Assembly: GCF_014203225.1 (NCBI RefSeq)
Contig: NZ_JACHIO010000029.1
Location: 16,349-80,348 of the forward strand
Length of the DNA stretch: 64,000 bases
Origin: Granulicella mallensis
Lineage (GTDB): Bacteria; Acidobacteriota; Terriglobia; Terriglobales; Acidobacteriaceae
Reading direction: 5' to 3'
Positions 41,900 to 51,324 of the stretch are shown here, piece by piece. The position numbers and the translations under genes were made by a program. Numbering within the stretch: position 1 is the first letter of the stretch; every line of letters starts with the position of its first letter. The notes under the pieces are model-generated. The model ran no database searches and was not told where the DNA came from. It saw only the letters and a list, made by a program, of their open reading frames with translations.

Positions 41900-43965
41900 A
41901 ATACCTGTTCGAGCTGGTCGAGTCCCCAGTCAAGGTCTTCTGCAGCGATCATCAGGGGAGGCGCGATGCGCATGACGGTATCGTGCGTTTCCTTCGCCAG
42001 TACCCCTCGATCGCGCAGTCTTTCGCAGAAAGCCCGAGCCGGCGAATTGAGCTCAATCGCAAGCCACAAGCCCTTTCCGCGAACAGCCACGACATGCTTG
42101 CTGGACATCGACCTCACCCGCGCCAATGCATGACGGCCCAACTCGGCAGATCGTTCCGGGAGCCGCTCGTCAACGATCACCTTAAGCGCCGCCCTCGCTA
42201 CCGCACAGGCCAGTGGATTTCCGCCAAATGTGCTGCCATGGTCGCCGGGGCCGAACACGCCCAGCACGGACGGAGAAGAGAGCACTGCGGAAACAGGATA
42301 GAACCCACCAGACAGGGCCTTGCCTGCTATTACGACGTCGGGATGGATCCCCTCATGCATATAAGCGAAGAGCTTGCCCGTCCTGCCCAGGCCTGACTGA
42401 ATTTCATCGACGATCAACAGCACATTGTTTTCCCTGCAGATGCGTTCCACATCGCGCAGATATCCATCGGGCGGCACGATCACTCCCGCCTCTCCCTGGA
42501 TCGGTTCGACAAGAAAGGCGCAGGTGTTCGGTGTGATACTTGCGCGCAACGCTTCTGCATCGCCGAACGGAACATGCCGAAATCCGGCGGGGAAAGGTCC
42601 AAAACCGTACCGATACTGTGCTTCCGTAGAGAAGCCCACAATCGAAATGGACCGGCCGTGAAAGTTATTGGTGCACACCACGATCTCGCTCTGACCCGTG
42701 GGAACGCCTTTGACGGTCTCTCCCCACTTGCGTGCGGCTTTCAGGGCCGTCTCTACGGCCTCTGTTCCGGAGTTCATCAATAAGGCCATGCCGTATCCGG
42801 TCAATTCGTGCAGATCGCGCAATAGCAACGGAAGCTGATCGTTGCGAAAGGCGCGCGATGTCAGTGTCACCTTCTGAGCCTGCTCTACCAGGGCGCGGAA
42901 GATCGCTGGATGGCAATGTCCCTGATTTACGGCCGAATAGGCTGACAGAAAGTCGAGGTAACGTTTGCCCTCCACATCTGTGACCCATGCTCCTTCTGCC
43001 CGTTCGATGACAACATCCAGCGGATGATAGTTGTGCGCTCCGAACTCATCCTCCAGCGCAATCAATTCCTGCGCACGGTTATTCTCTTCAGGAAGAGGAT
43101 GCAGCTCCGGCGTCAATTTCATCACAAGACACTTGGCCGCTCCACCGGCTTTCAGAAATTCACTCAGATCTGTTTGAATCACGTCGAAGCCTCTTGCGCG
43201 AAGCTCTGCCTCCAAGTTGTCGCTTACGTGGTGTAAGACGATCGTGCGTCCAATGTTCACTGCATTGCAGGCAAATTGCAGAGCGTCCATTTCATCGACC
43301 GCAATGCACTGGCCGGGTGAATAGAACTCGTGGATCTTCCGCAAGGATGCAGCGTCGAACGCTGCCGGGTAGTAGAGCAGGGAGCCATCTTCAAGTGGAG
43401 CAAAGCAGGTATCCAAGTGGTAAAAGCGGTCATCGACGAGATGCAGTCCCTCCACTTCGATATCCCATAGATCAGCTAGAACTGAATGGCTTGCTTGCGC
43501 GGTACGTCTTCCAAAACCCACCCATAGACGGGTTCCATCACTGGAAAAAAGAGCATCGCCTTCCCCTTCGAACGGCCTGTCACGTGGCAAATCGACGATA
43601 CGGTACCCAGCGGCGCTAAAGAACTCACGAAAGTATTGCTCTTCGCCCTGCCGCTCCACATGAGAGAAGCTGCTGAGTGCGACTGTTCCTTCATGCGCCA
43701 GGCCGGCATTTGCGGTAAACACCATGTCCGGCCAACCTGGTACTGGATCAATCAGTACGAGAGGGGCAAGCTGCGAAAGAATATCTCGCAACCGGTTCCA
43801 TTGTTCTGTCGCGCGGACCCGGGAAGAACTCCCCAGGTTTCCACTCATCCAGGGATTGATGACGTAATTCACCTCATATTGCAGCGGTCGGCACATGAGG
43901 AGTGTCGGGGTTGTAACACGTTCACGTGTATAGATCTCTTCAGCAGGAAGCAGTTCAACGCTCAT
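41887..43965 (-). CDS. Fused arginine dihydrolase/DDAH-like and ornithine aminotransferase
   Basis: One 692-aa polypeptide with two enzymes. Residues ~20-305 are a guanidino-group-modifying (GME) domain like DDAH or the arginine dihydrolase ArgZ/AgrE: VNYVINPWM, PDMVFTANAGL, the catalytic HLDT (His183), CNAVNIGRTIVL and a late Cys279 in AAKCLVMKLTPE. Residues ~315-692 are a class III aminotransferase closest to ornithine aminotransferase: FLSAYSAVNQGHCHPAI, NSGTEAVETALKAARKWG, FHGRSISIVGFS, VDEIQSGLGRTGKLFA and AGKALSGGFYPVSA with Lys549. Together they could turn arginine into ornithine and then glutamate semialdehyde. ATG 43965 has GGAGAG 8 nt upstream; an earlier TTG is unlikely. argR overlaps the 3' end. 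Confidence 0.88.
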   Translation of the reverse strand: MSVELLPAEEIYTRERVTTPTLLMCRPLQYEVNYVINPWMSGNLGSSSRVRATEQWNRLRDILSQLAPLVLIDPVPGWPDMVFTANAGLAHEGTVALSSFSHVERQGEEQYFREFFSAAGYRIVDLPRDRPFEGEGDALFSSDGTRLWVGFGRRTAQASHSVLADLWDIEVEGLHLVDDRFYHLDTCFAPLEDGSLLYYPAAFDAASLRKIHEFYSPGQCIAVDEMDALQFACNAVNIGRTIVLHHVSDNLEAELRARGFDVIQTDLSEFLKAGGAAKCLVMKLTPELHPLPEENNRAQELIALEDEFGAHNYHPLDVVIERAEGAWVTDVEGKRYLDFLSAYSAVNQGHCHPAIFRALVEQAQKVTLTSRAFRNDQLPLLLRDLHELTGYGMALLMNSGTEAVETALKAARKWGETVKGVPTGQSEIVVCTNNFHGRSISIVGFSTEAQYRYGFGPFPAGFRHVPFGDAEALRASITPNTCAFLVEPIQGEAGVIVPPDGYLRDVERICRENNVLLIVDEIQSGLGRTGKLFAYMHEGIHPDVVIAGKALSGGFYPVSAVLSSPSVLGVFGPGDHGSTFGGNPLACAVARAALKVIVDERLPERSAELGRHALARVRSMSSKHVVAVRGKGLWLAIELNSPARAFCERLRDRGVLAKETHDTVMRIAPPLMIAAEDLDWGLDQLEQVLCTV

Positions 43966-44043
43966 GACCATCACTCTCCAAGGCTGATGGAGAATGGCAT
44001 GTGACCCTTTCAAAGGTCAATGAGAATGATTATCCGCTGTAAC

Positions 44044-44059
44044 GTGAATAGATATTCAC
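44044..44059. promoter_or_regulatory. ARG box (ArgR operator)
   Basis: GTGAATAGATATTCAC, fitting the consensus WNTGAATWWWWATTCANW with perfect outer arms. It lies 78 bp before the start of the fusion gene that heads the argR operon. A second weaker ARG-like stretch (ATGAGAATGATTAT) follows at 44020-44033, as expected for paired boxes. Confidence 0.75.
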
Positions 44060-44724
44060 TAACGAAGGGCAGAACCGGTCACGCGGAAATGAAACTGCTG
44101 CCGGATGGCCTCGCTCTGCTGTGCCGGTGCCTCTTCGAGTTGCACTCTTTGCGAATGAAGCTGCTCTCGCAGAGCAGAATCGGAAAGATGGACCAGGTTG
44201 ATATCGACATTGAGCAAAACGCTGCTTATCGATGCGCGCAACAACAACGCACCCGCGACGACATCGCTTAACACACGGTCGTCCGACAACTTCGTGGCGG
44301 TATCGGCGACTGCCACGCAGGTGCACATCTCACGGGCTGCTTCCAGCGGAATGCGTATGGCGTCGAGCAGGGCGGTGTTCATAGCCAGGGCTCGGGCTTG
44401 CGTCTCGTCTTCTGTGATGTGAGGCATCGCGCGGGCTCTCAGGTATGTTTGGAACGTATTCGCGTCCGCGTCCGCAAAGGCTCCCAGGCGTTTCATCGAT
44501 ATCCCAAGGCTGTTCTTCGCTTCCAACAGAGTTTGATGACGAGGCGACTCTGCATCCTCATGCCGTATGGAAATCGCAATGCCTTTTGAGATCAGTGCCA
44601 ACCCGAAGACAGCGGACACAACCGAGACAGAGCCGCCACCCGGGGTCGGTTTCACTGACGCTACAAGATCTCGCATCTCTGCCAGGTTCAGATCCCAGAA
44701 CGATGCTCCGTCGCTATTTGTCAT
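44059..44724 (-). CDS. Formimino-THF cyclodeaminase domain protein, stand-alone
   Basis: A 221-aa protein of the FTCD_C/FchA family. The core SFWDLNLAEMRDLVASVKPTPGGGSVSVVSAVFGLALISKG (read in two parts) carries the invariant PTPGGGS folate-binding motif, followed by long helices (DADANTFQTYLRARAMPHI, VAVADTATKLSDDRVLSDV, AGALLLRASISSVLLNVDIN). The enzyme turns 5-formimino-THF into methenyl-THF and ammonia. The formiminotransferase half found in mammalian FTCD is absent here and not seen elsewhere in the window. ATG 44724 is chosen; GTG 44784 would overlap the upstream regulator gene. The stop codon abuts the ARG box. Confidence 0.85.
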   Translation of the reverse strand: MTNSDGASFWDLNLAEMRDLVASVKPTPGGGSVSVVSAVFGLALISKGIAISIRHEDAESPRHQTLLEAKNSLGISMKRLGAFADADANTFQTYLRARAMPHITEDETQARALAMNTALLDAIRIPLEAAREMCTCVAVADTATKLSDDRVLSDVVAGALLLRASISSVLLNVDINLVHLSDSALREQLHSQRVQLEEAPAQQSEAIRQQFHFRVTGSALR

Positions 44725-44776
44725 ATCTGCTTTACCAGCCACAATCGAAAGTTGAGATACTGCAGGCCGTGAAAGA

Positions 44777-45289
44777 TCATGCACCTGTCTTTCCCGTCCT
44801 CGGCAGTGTCGAACGGCGTGAGCCGGTCGACAATCGGCTCAACAGATGAGCATCTTCCTCTCGCGCGATTGGAGTTGAAAGCACGAGGCTTGTTGTTGGC
44901 ATTCCGTAGGGTAAGAGTTTTTCAATCAACGTCTCTAATTCAGAAGTCGATGCCAGGATGACTTTGAGCAGAAACGCATCCGATCCGGTCAGGTGATGAC
45001 ACTCCTGGACCGAATCCAGGCTGTTTAAGAACTTCAAGAACGGCCTGTACCGCTGACCATCGCAGGTCAATCGGATAAACGCCGTGATGGTCAGGCCCAA
45101 AGCCTGCAGATTGATCTTGGCCCGATACCCCTGGATAAACCCAAGGCTCTCGAGCTGTTTGACCCTCTCGTTCGCGGCCGATGGCGACAGGCCCACCATC
45201 CGGCCTAGCTCCGCGAAGGGAAGCCGGGCGTCTTTTGCCAATTCAAAAAGGATGCTCTTGTCGATCGAATCCAGGCCGTCGATTTTCAT
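44777..45289 (-). CDS. Lrp/AsnC-family regulator
   Basis: A 170-aa regulator with an N-terminal helix-turn-helix (LDSIDKSILFELAKDARLPF, then AELGRMVGLSPSAANERVKQ, LESLGFIQGYRAKIN) and a C-terminal RAM ligand domain (TITAFIRLTC, VQECHHLTGSDAFLLKVILA, LLPYGMPTTSLVLSTPI). These proteins sense amino acids. It is divergent from hutH and upstream of the cyclodeaminase gene, so it is the likely regulator of the histidine module; the direct repeats at 45330-45374 are its candidate sites. TTG 45310 is an alternative start. Confidence 0.92.
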   Translation of the reverse strand: MKIDGLDSIDKSILFELAKDARLPFAELGRMVGLSPSAANERVKQLESLGFIQGYRAKINLQALGLTITAFIRLTCDGQRYRPFLKFLNSLDSVQECHHLTGSDAFLLKVILASTSELETLIEKLLPYGMPTTSLVLSTPIAREEDAHLLSRLSTGSRRSTLPRTGKTGA

Positions 45290-45329
45290 CAGGTCACTTT
45301 CTGCGATCAAGTGTATATCTTCGGCTATG

Positions 45330-45374
45330 AAAGTGGATTCAACTGAAATTTTCTATTTCTAAAGTGGATTCAAC
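45330..45374. promoter_or_regulatory. Two direct repeats in the AsnC/hutH divergent promoter
   Basis: AAAGTGGATTCAAC occurs at 45330-45343 and again at 45361-45374, 31 bp apart or about three helical turns, so both copies would lie on the same face of the DNA. Each is followed by GAAA-type sequence (TGAAATT, GAAAATG). The placement suggests a two-site operator for the AsnC-type protein or another hut regulator. Confidence 0.7.
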
Positions 45375-45441
45375 GAAAATGTCGCCCCTTTTCCGATCTC
45401 TGCTTATTTGAGGACCGCCGAAGATTGCTTAGTATTCGTTC

Positions 45442-46983
45442 ATGATTCAGTTGGACGGTCGGAGTTTGACAGTTGAAGACGTTGTCGCCGTGGCTTGCGG
45501 CCAGGGACGGGTTGAGATTTCACCCGCCGCCATGGCTGCCATGATCGCTTCACGCAGGTCGGTGGAGGCGGCGATGTCCGGGAACCAGCCTGTCTATGCG
45601 CTTAATACCGGGGTGGGTCTGCTGGCCAACATTCGCCTCGACGAAGACGAGTTGGAGCAGATGCAGATCAATCTCGTCCGGTCTCACTGCTGCGGGGTCG
45701 GTGAGCCACTGTTCAGAGATGTCGTTCGCGGGATGATGCTGATTCGGGCGAACGTTCTTGCTAAAGGCTTGTCGGGCATTCGTCCCGTCGTCGCCGAACG
45801 GATCTGCGATCTGCTCAACCATGACATTACTCCGGTCGTTCCATCGCGTGGAAGCGTCGGCGCGAGTGGCGATCTTGCTCCTCTTGCGCATATGGCGCTC
45901 GTGCTGATCGGCGAGGGATCAGCTGAATATCGCGGCGAGGTTCTTCCTGCGGTGGAGTGTCTGGAGCGGGCCGGATTGGATCCGATCAAACTCCTTGCGA
46001 AAGAAGGGATATCGCTCCTCAATGGAACCCAGGCCATGTTGTCGATTGGCTGTCTCGAACTGGTTCGTTTGGAAGCTCTCTTCTACTCTGCGCAAACAGC
46101 AGCCGCATTCAGCATGGAAGCGTTGGGCGGCACTCCCGTCGCGCTGGATGCGCGGCTGCACGACGCCCGGCCGCACGCAGGCCAGAGGCTAAGCGCGCAG
46201 CATCTACTGGCTCTCCTGGAGGACAGCCCGATACGAAGGACCCAGGGAACCCGCGGAGCGCGGATACAGGATGCGTACTGTCTGCGGTGCATCCCGCAAG
46301 TGCATGGAGCCGCATGGGACACGTTCGCAGAGGCGCGCCGGGTGTTTACGATTGAGTTGAATGCCGCTACCGACAACCCCCTGGTCTTCGTGAACGAGAG
46401 GGACCCGGAACTGCCGAGCCAGATCGTATCGGGAGGGAACTTTCATGGAGCTCCGCTAGCTTTGGCACTCGACTATCTCGCCATTGCGATCTATCAACTG
46501 GCGGGGATCTCGGAACGGCGTACGGAGCGATTGCTCAATCCAACGTTGAATGAGGAACTGCCTGCGTTCCTCGCGGATCGTCCGGGGGTCGAGTCGGGCC
46601 TGATGATGGCCCAGGTGACCGCCGCAGCCTTGGTGGCAGAGATGCGAGTGCTGGCCGGACCGGCCTCTGTCGGGTCGATCCCGACCAGCGGCAATCAGGA
46701 GGACTTCGTGAGTATGGGAATGACCTCAGCCCTCAAGTTGCAGCAGAGCGCGCGTCTGGCGGAGATGGTGGTTGCGATCGAGGTCCTCGCCGCGACGCGG
46801 GCATTGGACTTTCGACGGCAGAGGACGACGCCGGTCCTCGAAGCCGCGAAGGCCGCGTTTCGAGAGAGTGTTCCAGCGTGGAAGGAAGATCAGGTTTTGT
46901 CAGGGCCCATGCAGGGTGCCGCCGACTTCCTTGCAGCAGATGGGTTTCGTACCCGCAGCCGTTCACTCGTGGAGGTTCACTAA
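45442..46983 (+). CDS. hutH: Histidine ammonia-lyase HutH
   Basis: HutH removes ammonia from histidine to give urocanate. The 513-aa protein has the MIO prosthetic-group triplet in [20 protein letters not shown] (Ala-Ser-Gly at about 143-145). Other conserved parts are [51 protein letters not shown] and [17 protein letters not shown]. It heads the five-gene plus-strand hut operon and its stop overlaps the hutU start by one base (TAATG). There is no clear Shine-Dalgarno sequence before ATG 45442. Confidence 0.97.
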   Translation: MIQLDGRSLTVEDVVAVACGQGRVEISPAAMAAMIASRRSVEAAMSGNQPVYALNTGVGLLANIRLDEDELEQMQINLVRSHCCGVGEPLFRDVVRGMMLIRANVLAKGLSGIRPVVAERICDLLNHDITPVVPSRGSVGASGDLAPLAHMALVLIGEGSAEYRGEVLPAVECLERAGLDPIKLLAKEGISLLNGTQAMLSIGCLELVRLEALFYSAQTAAAFSMEALGGTPVALDARLHDARPHAGQRLSAQHLLALLEDSPIRRTQGTRGARIQDAYCLRCIPQVHGAAWDTFAEARRVFTIELNAATDNPLVFVNERDPELPSQIVSGGNFHGAPLALALDYLAIAIYQLAGISERRTERLLNPTLNEELPAFLADRPGVESGLMMAQVTAAALVAEMRVLAGPASVGSIPTSGNQEDFVSMGMTSALKLQQSARLAEMVVAIEVLAATRALDFRRQRTTPVLEAAKAAFRESVPAWKEDQVLSGPMQGAADFLAADGFRTRSRSLVEVH

Positions 46984-48671
46984 TGGCTGGCGACCTGGTT
47001 CCGGGCTACGTTCCGATTAAGGCGCCGCGCGGCAACACGCGCACGGCCAAGGGCTGGATTCAGGAAGCCGCCAAGCGGATGCTGATGAACAATCTCGACT
47101 CAGAGGTTGCCGAGAAGCCCGAAGAACTGATCGTCTATGGCGGCCGCGGCAAGGCCGCTCGTAATTGGGAGTGTTATCACAAGATCATCGAGACGCTCGA
47201 CCGGCTGGAGAATAACCAGACGTTGCTGATTCAGTCGGGCAAGCCTGTTGGGGTTGTGGAGACCCATCGGCTCGCTCCGCGCGTCTTGATTGCAAACTCC
47301 AACCTTGTACCCCGATGGGCGAACTGGGAAGAGTTCGACCGGCTCGATCGAGCCGGATTGATGATGTACGGGCAGATGACTGCGGGGTCGTGGATCTATA
47401 TCGGGACACAGGGCATTCTGCAGGGTACCTACGAGACCTTCAAGAGCGCGGCCAGGCAGCACTTCAACAACACCCTCGCTGGCACTATCACGGTCACAGC
47501 CGGCCTCGGCGGCATGGGCGGAGCCCAGCCGCTGGCGGTGAAGCTGGCGGGTGGTGTGAGCCTCTGTATTGAAGTGGACGCCAGCCGCATTGAGCGGCGT
47601 TTGAAGACCCGCTATCTGGACCGTGCCACGACGTCTCTCACCGAGGCCATCGCTCTGGCGTGTGACGCGAAGAAGAGCCGCACGGCCCTTTCGATAGGGC
47701 TTCAGGGCAACGCGGCGGAGATTTTGCCGAAGATGGTGCAGATGGGATTCACCCCTGACCTGGTTACCGACCAGACCAGTGCTCACGACCCGATGTGGGG
47801 CTATCTTCCGCCTACCCGGGCTGACGAGGACGTGAACACGCTGCGGGAACAGAACCCGAAGCTCTATGCTGAGCGGGTGAACGTAGCTATCGTCAACCAT
47901 GTCGGCGCGATTCTCGCGATGCAGAAGAGGGGCACCATAGCCTTTGATTACGGGAATAATCTGCGAGCCCAGGCAAAACTCGCCGGTGTGGACGACGCTT
48001 TCTCGTATCCAGGCTTCGTCCCTGCCTTCATCCGGGATTCCTTCTGCGAAGGGCGGGGTCCGTTCCGGTGGGTTGCGCTCTCCGGCGATCCCGCCGATAT
48101 TGCCAAGACCGACGAAGCACTGCTTAAGCTCTTTCCCGACGATGTGCGGCTCCAGGAGTGGTTGCGATTCGCTTCCGGGCAGGTCGCCTTTCAGGGATTG
48201 CCGGCGCGCATCTGCTGGCTCGGTTACCGCGAACGCGATCGGGCCGGGCTGCTCTTCAATAAGATGGTGCGCGAGGGTACTATCTCCGCGCCGATCGTCA
48301 TTGGCAGAGATCATCTGGATGCGGGTTCCGTCGCCAGTCCTTATCGAGAGACAGAAGCCATGCTCGACGGGTCGGACGCCGTCTCGGATTGGGCGTTGCT
48401 CAACTTCGCAACCGGAATCGCCAGTGGCGCCGGGTGGATGAGCTTTCATCATGGCGGCGGTGTCGGCATGGGCTACAGCCAGCACGCCGGACTTGTCGCT
48501 GTCGCTGACGGAAGCGACGAAGCTGAGGAGCGGTTGCGTCTCTGTCTGACAAACGATCCGGGGCTGGGCGTCATTCGTCACGCCGACGCAGGATATGAGA
48601 AGGCCCAGCGCATTGCAGGGGAGCGGGGCCTCGATATGCCGAGTATGCGACCCACGCCAGGGGCGAGATGA
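46983..48671 (+). CDS. hutU: Urocanate hydratase HutU
   Basis: HutU adds water to urocanate to give imidazolonepropionate, using tightly bound NAD+. The 562-aa protein matches along its length: [89 protein letters not shown] (dinucleotide-binding), [10 protein letters not shown], and [11 protein letters not shown]. The longer frame back to 46878 overlaps hutH and is not the gene. It is coupled to hutH upstream and hutI downstream (ATGA overlap). Confidence 0.97.
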   Translation: MAGDLVPGYVPIKAPRGNTRTAKGWIQEAAKRMLMNNLDSEVAEKPEELIVYGGRGKAARNWECYHKIIETLDRLENNQTLLIQSGKPVGVVETHRLAPRVLIANSNLVPRWANWEEFDRLDRAGLMMYGQMTAGSWIYIGTQGILQGTYETFKSAARQHFNNTLAGTITVTAGLGGMGGAQPLAVKLAGGVSLCIEVDASRIERRLKTRYLDRATTSLTEAIALACDAKKSRTALSIGLQGNAAEILPKMVQMGFTPDLVTDQTSAHDPMWGYLPPTRADEDVNTLREQNPKLYAERVNVAIVNHVGAILAMQKRGTIAFDYGNNLRAQAKLAGVDDAFSYPGFVPAFIRDSFCEGRGPFRWVALSGDPADIAKTDEALLKLFPDDVRLQEWLRFASGQVAFQGLPARICWLGYRERDRAGLLFNKMVREGTISAPIVIGRDHLDAGSVASPYRETEAMLDGSDAVSDWALLNFATGIASGAGWMSFHHGGGVGMGYSQHAGLVAVADGSDEAEERLRLCLTNDPGLGVIRHADAGYEKAQRIAGERGLDMPSMRPTPGAR

Positions 48672-49924
48672 ACGTCGAAACCCTCATCACCGGTATCACG
48701 CAGGTGGTCTCGGCACAGGGGCCAGGGCCCAGGCGCGGAGTTGCCATGAGCGATGTCGTCTGCATCGAGAACGCGGCGTTGGCCATCGATCAAGGGCGTT
48801 TTGTATGGGTAGGGCGCGCCGAGGACTGGCATGGCCAGGCGGCTTCGGTCGTCGACCTGGGCGGTCGTGCCGTCGTGCCCGGCCTGGTCGATCCTCATAC
48901 CCATGCTGTCTGGGCCGGTGACCGGCTTGCGGACTTCGCGCTGCGGACCTCCGGTTCGTCCTACGAGGAGATTCTTGCTGGCGGCGGCGGAATTCGCAGC
49001 ACGATCGGCGCAACACAAAGTGCAACGCAAGAGAAACTGGTGGCTCTTGCGTTTCCACGCCTGCTCGCCCTGATGGAATCGGGAGCGACAGTCATAGAGG
49101 TCAAATCCGGCTACGGCTTCACCCCATCCGCTGAGATCAAAATGCTGGAAGCGATTCGCCAGTTGCAAGCGAAGCTTTCAGTTCGGCTCGTTCCGACGCT
49201 GCTCATCCATATTCCGCCGCCGGAGGCTCACAAGCGCCTCTCTTACCTCGACCAGATCACCAGCGAACTCATCCCAGAGGTAGCAAACACGGCCTTAGCG
49301 AGCGCTGTAGACATCTTCGTGGATCGCGAGGCGTGGCAGGCTGACGAAGCAGAGAGGGTACTCTCCTGCGCGCTCTTGAATGGCCTCGCCATCAAGATGC
49401 ACGCTGAGCAATTCCACTCCATCGGTGGGCTTGAGCTTGCTCTGGAGCTGGGGGCCCTAAGCGTCGACCATCTGGAGGTCTGCCGTTCAGATCAGTATCC
49501 GCAGCTGGCTGCGAGCAACACCCTGGCAACGCTGCTTCCTGGAGTCACTCTTCATCTCGGGATTCCAAGTGCGCCGGGACGTGGTCTGATCGACGCCGGG
49601 GTGGCTGTTGCAGTCGGGACGGATCTAAACCCCGGGTCAAGTCCGCTCTTCTCGATCTCGGCAGCACTCGCGCTTGCGGTGCGGCTGAACGGTCTCTCGG
49701 CCGAGGAGGCTTTGGTTGCAGGAACGGTCAACGCGGCGGCAGCTCTCGGGTTAGAGAATGCAGGACGAATCGAGGCTGGCCTGCCCGCGGACTTCGTTGT
49801 GCTGAAAGGACGTGATTGGCGGGAGTTGGTCTATCTTCTTGGATCGAATCCGGTGGAGGAAGTTTGGATCGCAGGATCAAAAGCGAGGACGAACGCTGCA
49901 CAACGGATGGAGGGACCGAAATGA
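48668..49924 (+). CDS. hutI: Imidazolonepropionase HutI
   Basis: HutI opens the imidazolone ring to give N-formimino-glutamate. The 418-aa amidohydrolase shows [21 protein letters not shown] (metal HxH), [45 protein letters not shown] (metal His) and [16 protein letters not shown] (metal Asp). Length is normal. The start overlaps the hutU stop by 4 bp and its own stop overlaps the hutF start, so the chain of overlaps argues for one tightly coupled transcript. Confidence 0.96.
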   Translation: MNVETLITGITQVVSAQGPGPRRGVAMSDVVCIENAALAIDQGRFVWVGRAEDWHGQAASVVDLGGRAVVPGLVDPHTHAVWAGDRLADFALRTSGSSYEEILAGGGGIRSTIGATQSATQEKLVALAFPRLLALMESGATVIEVKSGYGFTPSAEIKMLEAIRQLQAKLSVRLVPTLLIHIPPPEAHKRLSYLDQITSELIPEVANTALASAVDIFVDREAWQADEAERVLSCALLNGLAIKMHAEQFHSIGGLELALELGALSVDHLEVCRSDQYPQLAASNTLATLLPGVTLHLGIPSAPGRGLIDAGVAVAVGTDLNPGSSPLFSISAALALAVRLNGLSAEEALVAGTVNAAAALGLENAGRIEAGLPADFVVLKGRDWRELVYLLGSNPVEEVWIAGSKARTNAAQRMEGPK

Positions 49925-51324
49925 CGACGCGCTACAATCCGGCTCTTCTGTTCGACTCCGGCACGTTCAAGTCAGGCTTGAGTCTTTGCGTCGGTTCGAA
50001 TGGAAAGATCGACACCGCTACGGCGGTCGACCGCTCTCCTTTAGCCGTCGTCGAGCTGAAGAATAAGGCCGTCCTCCCCGGGTTTGTGAATGTTCACTCG
50101 CACGCCTTTCAAAGACTGATTCGCGGCAAGTCCGAATCGCGTGTGACAAGCGGCAAAGATTTCTGGTCGTGGCGCGGCACGATGTATCACGCTGCCGCCA
50201 GCCTCTCGCCGCAGGATGTCTATGACGTGGCGCGCATGGCCTTTCTGGAGATGGTCAAAGCGGGAACGACAACCGTTGGAGAGTTCCACTATCTCCACAC
50301 GGCGCCGGACGGAACCCCGTACGAAGATCCGAATCTTCTGGGCCGGCAGGTTATCGACGCTGCCCGCTCCGTTGGGATACGCATTGTCCTGTTGCGTTCC
50401 GCGTACCTCCGTTCCGGCTTTGAACTGTCACCCGATCCCGGCCAGACACGCTTCTTTGAGACGGCGTCCGACTTCTGCAGGAATGCAGAGGCCTTGATCG
50501 GCACATACTCCCACGACCCTCACGGCGTCCGATTCGGGATCGCGCCGCACAGCGTTCGCGCGGTGCCCCTGGACGCTCTCCATCCAATTGTTGCCTGGGC
50601 TCGCTCGAAAGATCTGCCGGTTCATATGCACGTCGCCGAGCAGCTTGCTGAGAATGCAGCCTGTGTGCGCGAGTATGGAAGGACGCCGCTCGCGCTGTTA
50701 CACGACGAAAAGTTACTCGGGCCAGATTTCACGGCTGTTCACGCGATTCATATCACAGACGAAGAGATCGCTATGCTGGCGGAGGCCCAGGGCACCATCT
50801 GCTCTTGCCCGACGACAGAGAGGAATCTTGGCGACGGCATTCTTGCAGCGGACAGCGCGATGCGGGCCGGCATCCGCATTGCGCTTGGTTCAGATAGTCA
50901 GGCGCAGATAGACCCTTTGGAGGATGCTCGCCAACTCGATTACCACCTGCGCCTGATGCAGCAGCAGCGGGCCATTCTCGATCAGATCGGGGGGCAGTCC
51001 CTGTCCGCCCGGCTCTTTGCTTGTGCGACTGTCAACGGGGCACGATCTCTCGGTCTCGACAGCGGGTCATTCACTCAGGATTCTTCCGCGGACTTCGTCA
51101 CGGTGGACCTGAACGATCTATCCATCGCAGGTCACACCGGCGAGGACCTTCTGCAGATTCTCATGTTTGGCCTCAATCGATCGGCGATCAAGGATGTCTT
51201 CGTCAGTGGCAAACAAATCCTGAGAGATGGAAAGCATGCGCTGGAGGAGGAGATCGTCGCTCGCTACCAGGAGGTCCATCGCAGAGTTTGGAAGGACACA
51301 CTGGGCTTTGGGGTCGCGAGATGA
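49921..51324 (+). CDS. hutF: Formimidoylglutamate deiminase HutF
   Basis: HutF removes the imino nitrogen of formiminoglutamate, giving N-formylglutamate and ammonia. The 467-aa amidohydrolase carries VLPGFVNVHSHAFQRLIRGK (metal HxH with the Gln-Arg of HutF), GTTTVGEFHYLHTAPDG, FGIAPHSVRAVP, PVHMHVAEQLAENAACV (metal His) and IALGSDSQAQIDPLEDARQL (metal Asp). The next step needs N-formylglutamate deformylase (HutG), which is absent; a deacylase of another family follows instead, with a 4-bp overlap. A longer frame to 49816 lies inside hutI. Confidence 0.93.
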   Translation: MTTRYNPALLFDSGTFKSGLSLCVGSNGKIDTATAVDRSPLAVVELKNKAVLPGFVNVHSHAFQRLIRGKSESRVTSGKDFWSWRGTMYHAAASLSPQDVYDVARMAFLEMVKAGTTTVGEFHYLHTAPDGTPYEDPNLLGRQVIDAARSVGIRIVLLRSAYLRSGFELSPDPGQTRFFETASDFCRNAEALIGTYSHDPHGVRFGIAPHSVRAVPLDALHPIVAWARSKDLPVHMHVAEQLAENAACVREYGRTPLALLHDEKLLGPDFTAVHAIHITDEEIAMLAEAQGTICSCPTTERNLGDGILAADSAMRAGIRIALGSDSQAQIDPLEDARQLDYHLRLMQQQRAILDQIGGQSLSARLFACATVNGARSLGLDSGSFTQDSSADFVTVDLNDLSIAGHTGEDLLQILMFGLNRSAIKDVFVSGKQILRDGKHALEEEIVARYQEVHRRVWKDTLGFGVAR

